A stretch of 64,000 nt of DNA from Pseudaeromonas sharmana. GTDB taxonomy: Bacteria; Pseudomonadota; Gammaproteobacteria; Enterobacterales; Aeromonadaceae. The translations under genes and the position numbers were made by a program. The stretch's first letter is position 1; every line of letters begins with the position of its first letter. Positions 60,074-64,000 of this stretch are shown in pieces. Location of the stretch: assembly GCF_042649925.1 (NCBI RefSeq), contig NZ_JBHSAF010000001.1, positions 124,001-188,000 on the forward strand, read 5' to 3'. The notes below the pieces were generated by a model. That model made no database searches and had not been told where the DNA came from. It saw only the letters and a list, made by a program, of their open reading frames with translations.

Positions 60074-60979
60074 ATGACCTGGTTTCTCTATCTGACGACG
60101 GTTGCTATCTGGGGAACCACCTGGCTGGCGTTGAAATGGCAACTCGGGCCGACGGCTATCCCGTTTTCCATTGCCGGCCGTTTTTTATTGGCCGCCGCCT
60201 TGTTGTTGGGGTTTCTCTGGCTGAGTGGCCGCGTGCGGGTGCCTCAGGGCCGTATTTTGCGCTTGGTACTGCTGCAGGGGCTGCTGCTGTTCTGCTGCAA
60301 TTTTCTCTGTTTCTATCAGGCCAGCCACTGGCTGCCCAGTGGTCTGATCGCCGTGATCTTTTCTACCTCGACGCTGTGGAATGCCCTGGCCGCGCGGTTA
60401 GTGCTGAAACGCCAGGTGGCGTCTCGTGTCTGGTATGGTGCTCTGTTTGGACTGGTCGGGCTGATGGCCTTGTTCTGGCCACAACTGGTGAATACGCAGG
60501 CACATGCCGAGACGCTGCAGGGGTTGGGGCTGGCCTTGCTCGGCACCTTGTGCTTCTCCACGGGCAATCTGCTCTCCGCTCGTCTGCAGAGTCTGGGGGC
60601 GACACCGCTGCAGACCAACGGTTGGGGCATGCTGTGCGGCGCCACCCTGTTGCTGCTCGGGGCGTCAATCAGTGGTGTCGAGTATGTTCCGGATCCATCG
60701 CCGCGCTACTGGTGGGCCTTGGGGTATCTGGCGTTGTTCGGCTCTGTCGTCGGCTTCACCAGTTACCTGATGCTGGTTGGGCGTCTGGGGCCGGAGCGGG
60801 CGGCCTATTGTACTGTGTTGTTCCCGGTCGTCGCGCTTAACCTGTCGGTGTGGTTCGAGGGGTATCAATGGGCTCCGGTGGCGGTGCTGGGTCTACTGAG
60901 TGTCATGTTTGGCAACCTGCTGGTGTTCTGGCGCGGACGCCTGCCGTTTGCTGTGCACGCAGAAAACGGTAGCAAATAG
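60074..60979 (+). CDS. DMT-superfamily transporter (EamA)
   Basis: A 301-aa inner-membrane protein with ten hydrophobic segments in two EamA halves (IWGTTWLALKWQLG opens the first; LGLALLGTLCFSTGNLLSAR the second). Members export amino acids or metabolites. TGAGGAG precedes the ATG. Divergent from the AraC regulator. Confidence 0.9.
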   Translation: MTWFLYLTTVAIWGTTWLALKWQLGPTAIPFSIAGRFLLAAALLLGFLWLSGRVRVPQGRILRLVLLQGLLLFCCNFLCFYQASHWLPSGLIAVIFSTSTLWNALAARLVLKRQVASRVWYGALFGLVGLMALFWPQLVNTQAHAETLQGLGLALLGTLCFSTGNLLSARLQSLGATPLQTNGWGMLCGATLLLLGASISGVEYVPDPSPRYWWALGYLALFGSVVGFTSYLMLVGRLGPERAAYCTVLFPVVALNLSVWFEGYQWAPVAVLGLLSVMFGNLLVFWRGRLPFAVHAENGSK

Positions 60980-61063
60980 CTTCGAATGCTTGGCTTGCAC
61001 GGCTATTCTGGCAAACTTCGTGCATTACACTTGAGGTGTCAGCCAAATGACAGGAACAGTAAG

Positions 61064-61384
61064 ATGAAAAGCACACTATCTGGCGTTGTGATTGCGATGG
61101 GACTGGTGGGTGCATTGACGGCCTGCGATATCGGCCCCGCCGAAACACCGCCGCAAAACAAGGGCAATGTCAGTGTAACGGCCAATGAAGGGCGCCTGGT
61201 CGGGCGTGGACGCATGGTGGTGGACGGTCACGTCGTCGAGGTGCAGGTGGGGCGGGTGCGAATTGACAGCGTCGACTATGGTCCTGTGACCTCTGATTCC
61301 GAGATCTATTTCCGCAGCAATGGCAGTTATCGTCAATTGCTGGTTAATGGTGAGCAACGCGGCCCGACGCGCAAGGCCAAGTGA
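61064..61384 (+). CDS. Small lipoprotein of unknown function
   Basis: A 106-aa lipoprotein: lipobox LTAC (C21), Pro/Asn-rich tether, then a small beta-rich domain (GRMVVDGHVVEVQVGRVRID...). ATG at 61064 chosen for the signal peptide. Family not recognised. Confidence 0.65.
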   Translation: MKSTLSGVVIAMGLVGALTACDIGPAETPPQNKGNVSVTANEGRLVGRGRMVVDGHVVEVQVGRVRIDSVDYGPVTSDSEIYFRSNGSYRQLLVNGEQRGPTRKAK

Positions 61385-61473
61385 GCGTTGTGCTGGCATG
61401 CTGCGGCAGGCAGGCAGCACTGTGATGCGGGCGTGTTGCAGAATGAAAAGCACAGCGCAGGTATCGGTTGGCG

Positions 61474-62040
61474 TTATGCCTGGATATCCATGACACTCAG
61501 CTCAGGCCACAGTGTTAACCACTGTTTGGTCGTCAATCTCTGCTGGAACAGCTGCGGTGGGCGACATGGATTCGCGGTGATCTGTCCTGCAAACAGGCTG
61601 CGCAGGCCAAAGGGCGCCATCACTTGCCAGGCGGATTGGGTGGGCAGGTAACGCACGGCAATTGCCGTTTCACACTCTGGCCAGAAGCGCATCGCGTCGC
61701 CGCTATTGCGATAGGGCGCATGACCATGTCGCTTGTGCATCAGCGCCTGATTTTTCACTTGCCAGCGCCACTGGGGCGCCTGCTCCTGCAGCCATTGCTC
61801 GGCGGCCCTGCCCAACGCGCCCTCGTGGTCGGTCGCATCAAAATACAACACATCAATGTCATTGACGGCAGAGGCGGGGCGTTGATGCAGGTGATCCCAG
61901 ACCAGATTACGCAGTGCACCTGCGGCCACCCAAGCGTCAGGCAAGGCGAGCCGAGCGACCAGGCGCACCAGTGCAGCCCTTTGCGGTGTCTGCAACAAAA
62001 GCGAAATCAGGCGCCACTGTAACGCTGCATCAGGAAGCAT
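61474..62040 (-). CDS. Nucleotidyltransferase-family protein (DUF925-like)
   Basis: A 188-aa protein with WVAAGALRNLVWDHLH and NDIDVLYFD, the pattern of the NTP_transf_6/DUF925 nucleotidyltransferase-like family, whose substrate is unknown. The ATG at 62040 lies within the end of the upstream lipoprotein gene (11-nt overlap), suggesting coupling; a longer frame would run through that gene. Confidence 0.78.
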   Translation of the reverse strand: MLPDAALQWRLISLLLQTPQRAALVRLVARLALPDAWVAAGALRNLVWDHLHQRPASAVNDIDVLYFDATDHEGALGRAAEQWLQEQAPQWRWQVKNQALMHKRHGHAPYRNSGDAMRFWPECETAIAVRYLPTQSAWQVMAPFGLRSLFAGQITANPCRPPQLFQQRLTTKQWLTLWPELSVMDIQA

Positions 62041-62308
62041 CCGGCTGACACCATTTCTGCCATTTTTGCTGCGGATCCAGATCTTGGCCTGCAACATCCG
62101 GTAACTCCCAGGCGCGGATGCATTCACTCTTCGGGGCACACCATTGATATCCGGCCGAGCCGATACAACCATGCGCATCCCGGTCGCCACCAACGGCTTG
62201 GGGGGGTTCTGGTGCCGGGTCTTGCGGGGCGTTTTGCGGCGTGTCCTGCGGCTGACAACCGGTACCGAGGAGCAGACTGAGCAGCGGAACTATCCAGGTT
62301 ACTTTCAT
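62030..62308 (-). CDS. Small Cys-containing lipoprotein
   Basis: A 92-aa lipoprotein: lipobox LGTGC, Pro/Gln-rich tether (QDTPQNAPQDPAPEPPQ), then AHGCIGSAGYQWCAPKSECIRAWE with three cysteines and a C-terminal WCQPD. This Cys/Trp pattern occurs in small periplasmic proteins of unknown role. GGGAG lies 7 nt before the ATG. Confidence 0.7.
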   Translation of the reverse strand: MKVTWIVPLLSLLLGTGCQPQDTPQNAPQDPAPEPPQAVGGDRDAHGCIGSAGYQWCAPKSECIRAWELPDVAGQDLDPQQKWQKWCQPDAS

Positions 62309-62343
62309 TGCCATTCTCCCTAAAGGAACAGTGGGGCTGCGGG

Positions 62344-62724
62344 TTAGCAGGGTTCGAGATCCACCCATTCACGGCGCCAATCCGGTGGCGGGTAATCCTC
62401 CGGCCAGTATTCAACCTGGCGCGCTATCTTGCCGTCGGCAATGTAATGAAAGGTCAGCATACGAAACAGCCGTTCCCCGTCATTGACGGCCACTTCGGTG
62501 AAGATCTTCTCGTCATCACCTTGCAAGCGACACAGCAGAAACTGCATGGGCCCGGGGGCGGGATTGCTCTTGTGCAATCCGATGAAGTTATCTCGGCCAA
62601 CAATCTGCTCGCGGGTCTGGGGACAGTCGCAGACATAGTCATCGGCAAACAGGGTTGCGGCGGTGTCGTAGTCACACCTGGCCATCGCCTGCCAGAAGGC
62701 AGAGACCAACTCTTTAGCGTTCAT
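62344..62724 (-). CDS. NTF2/SnoaL-like protein
   Basis: A 126-aa single-domain protein with the SnoaL/NTF2-like pattern: LVSAFWQAMARCDYDTAATL, then RDNFIGL, and a beta-rich end with FHYIADGKIARQVEYWPED. Such folds bind small ligands; function unknown. Same strand as the lipoprotein gene after it. Confidence 0.75.
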   Translation of the reverse strand: MNAKELVSAFWQAMARCDYDTAATLFADDYVCDCPQTREQIVGRDNFIGLHKSNPAPGPMQFLLCRLQGDDEKIFTEVAVNDGERLFRMLTFHYIADGKIARQVEYWPEDYPPPDWRREWVDLEPC

Positions 62725-62790
62725 TGCCAGCTCCGAGGCATTCAGGTCCGGTTAGCATAGACCCAAGCAAGGGGTGAAATCGAGTCCATT

Positions 62791-62952
62791 TTATTCCTTC
62801 ACTTCGGCCGGCAGCGGTGCCGTGTGTGGCGCTGAAACTTCGGCATGCTGTGTCCTGACAGGCGCCGTTGCGGGCGAATGTTGCAGATAGAAAAAATAGA
62901 TCTCCCACAACAGCAGGCCAATCAGGAGGGGTAACAGGCGGCGTCGTAACAT
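62791..62952 (-). CDS. Small single-TM protein
   Basis: A 53-aa frame, MLRRRLLPLLIGLLLWEIYF at its start: a basic N-terminus, one membrane segment (~6-22) and a Pro/Ala/His-rich tail ending EVKE. It begins 3 nt after the stop of the VOC protein gene, which supports expression from the same transcript. Function unknown. Confidence 0.6.
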   Translation of the reverse strand: MLRRRLLPLLIGLLLWEIYFFYLQHSPATAPVRTQHAEVSAPHTAPLPAEVKE

Positions 62953-62955
62953 GCT

Positions 62956-63348
62956 TTACTCCGCTAGATGGCAGACCACACAGAGCTTGTTGCCGTCCGG
63001 GTCGCGAAAATAGCAGCCGTAGTAGTCGGCATGGTATTCGGGGCGTAATCCCGGCCGGCCCTCGCATCTTCCTCCCAGGCGCAGTGCCAGCGCATGTGCC
63101 GCAGCGACCTGAGGTCGGCTGCTGGCGTTGAATGCGACCATCTGTCCGTTACCTGCTGCATGTGGAGCGCCATCAAACGGGCGGCCGAGCAGCAGCAAGG
63201 GGCGCGGTCCCGGATGTGATTGCCAGCCTGCCCAGGGGCGTTCCGGCTCGCAAAAGCGCAGGCCAACTCCCAGCAGTTGCATCAAGGGTTCGTAGAAGGC
63301 GAGTGCGCGGTCAAAATCACTGACGCCAATAAATATATGGGAAAACAT
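62956..63348 (-). CDS. VOC/glyoxalase-like protein
   Basis: A 130-aa vicinal-oxygen-chelate fold protein: FSHIFIGVSDFDRALAFYEP and YYGCYFRDPDGNKLCVVCH are the typical opening and closing motifs. Metal ligands are only partly recognisable, so the reaction is unknown. ATG at 63348 chosen by family fit. Confidence 0.85.
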   Translation of the reverse strand: MFSHIFIGVSDFDRALAFYEPLMQLLGVGLRFCEPERPWAGWQSHPGPRPLLLLGRPFDGAPHAAGNGQMVAFNASSRPQVAAAHALALRLGGRCEGRPGLRPEYHADYYGCYFRDPDGNKLCVVCHLAE

Positions 63349-63417
63349 GCTGCTGCTCCGCTCGAGAAGAGTGTCCAGACCTGAGTCGATCTGGTGCAGG
63401 AGAGTGGGGCCTCGTAA

Positions 63418-63446
63418 AAAAAGAGGCGACGGGCGCCTCTTTTTTC
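63418..63446. terminator. Terminator after DUF4870 gene
   Basis: AAGAGGCG (63421-63428) pairs with CGCCTCTT (63434-63441), with A and T runs on the two sides, so it can work in both directions. Confidence 0.88.
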
Positions 63447-63479
63447 GGTGGAACCTGGTTGCCACCACGTGACGGTGTC

Positions 63480-63869
63480 TTACTTCAACAGACGCAGCGT
63501 GAACGGCACGCGGAAATCGTTGCCTTTGGACGCGCCAATGGCACCCATGATGCAAAATACCAGATGGCAAATTCCCAACACCGGGAACAGCAGGACACCG
63601 ATCAGGATAAAGCTCAGAATGATGGCGGCAACATAACCGATGATGGCGGTGATTGACCAGTTCAGCGCTTCTTTGGCCTGAGCCTGCACATAGGCATCCT
63701 CTTTCTTCACCAGATAGAGGATCAGGCAGGGAATAAAACCGAAGAACAGGGTGCCAATCCAGTTCAGTAACGCCATGTTCTTGGAGTCCTGACTGATGCT
63801 CTCTGCACTCGCCATGCTAGTGGTCGTAACAGGTGCGGTGTCCGGGCTGGTATTTTCAATTTCACTCAT
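63480..63869 (-). CDS. DUF4870 membrane protein
   Basis: A 129-aa protein with a Ser/Thr-rich N-terminal tail (1-30) and three to four hydrophobic segments: MALLNWIGTLFFGFIPCLIL, then QAKEALNWSITAIIGY, the DUF4870 signature, and further segments to ~115. Function unknown. The last 130 bases of the window upstream of it hold its promoter region and nothing else seen. Confidence 0.85.
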   Translation of the reverse strand: MSEIENTSPDTAPVTTTSMASAESISQDSKNMALLNWIGTLFFGFIPCLILYLVKKEDAYVQAQAKEALNWSITAIIGYVAAIILSFILIGVLLFPVLGICHLVFCIMGAIGASKGNDFRVPFTLRLLK

Positions 63870-64000
63870 AGTGTGGCCTCTCCGTGGTGGTTTTTAACGC
63901 AGGGCATGGCGTCACAGGGACGTATGCCTTGTCGGTTTGATGCAAAGCAATTGAATTTTCAACGAATGATGCTATCCCAGCCCGGTCGTGAAAAACATGG

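Overview
The window is high-GC chromosomal DNA of a gammaproteobacterium, most likely Aeromonas or a close relative. The evidence is a set of E. coli-like genes (leuABCD, ilvIH, cysJIH, dinB, pepD, gpt, frsA, crl, proBA, modF, rhtB, xanP) together with traits typical of Aeromonas/Vibrio relatives: a GlyGly-CTERM serine protease, secreted modular alpha-amylase and several extracellular galactanases. The genus is inferred from gene content only.

Layout. 1-6.7 kb: a galactan locus with three GH53 endo-beta-1,4-galactanases (the first cut by the window edge, the other two lipoproteins), a GH42 beta-galactosidase and an orphan PTS EIIB domain, carrying repeated LacI-type operator sites and two related short terminated leader transcripts. 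6.8-11.7 kb: leuABCD on the minus strand behind a LeuL leader peptide and attenuator. 11.8-17.2 kb: a PAP2 phosphatase/glycosyltransferase pair, a small acidic protein, ilvIH with a long leader, and an outer-membrane barrel. 17.3-21.6 kb: cysJIH. 21.6-26.3 kb: a region without housekeeping genes, made of a tandem array of 200-255 bp repeat units, then a strongly AT-rich island with a TM-Nudix-like gene and a frameshifted two-TM abortive-infection-like gene, bracketed by inverted copies of a 59-bp repeat. 26.4-34 kb: periplasmic binding protein, Ser-rich protein, serine protease, entericidin, diguanylate cyclase, AmiD-like amidase, CBS protein, DUF2541 protein. 34.2-48.9 kb: malZ, dinB, pepD, purine permease with PurR-like boxes, gpt with a structured leader, frsA, crl, proBA, arfB, two acetyltransferases and a retropepsin-like protease. 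49-64 kb: NlpC/P60-like hydrolase, modF, YciI, alpha-amylase, rhtB, xanP, an AraC regulator, a DMT exporter and several small lipoproteins or unknowns.

Functionally the window joins polysaccharide use (galactan at the left, maltodextrin and starch at 34-36 kb and 53-56 kb) with amino-acid synthesis (Leu, Ile/Val, Cys, Pro) and purine-base uptake and salvage (two permeases and Gpt). The most unusual parts are the duplicated leader RNAs of the galactanase genes, the AT-rich putative defence island with its flanking repeats, and the multi-hairpin gpt leader. No rRNA, tRNA, CRISPR array or insertion-sequence transposase was seen.
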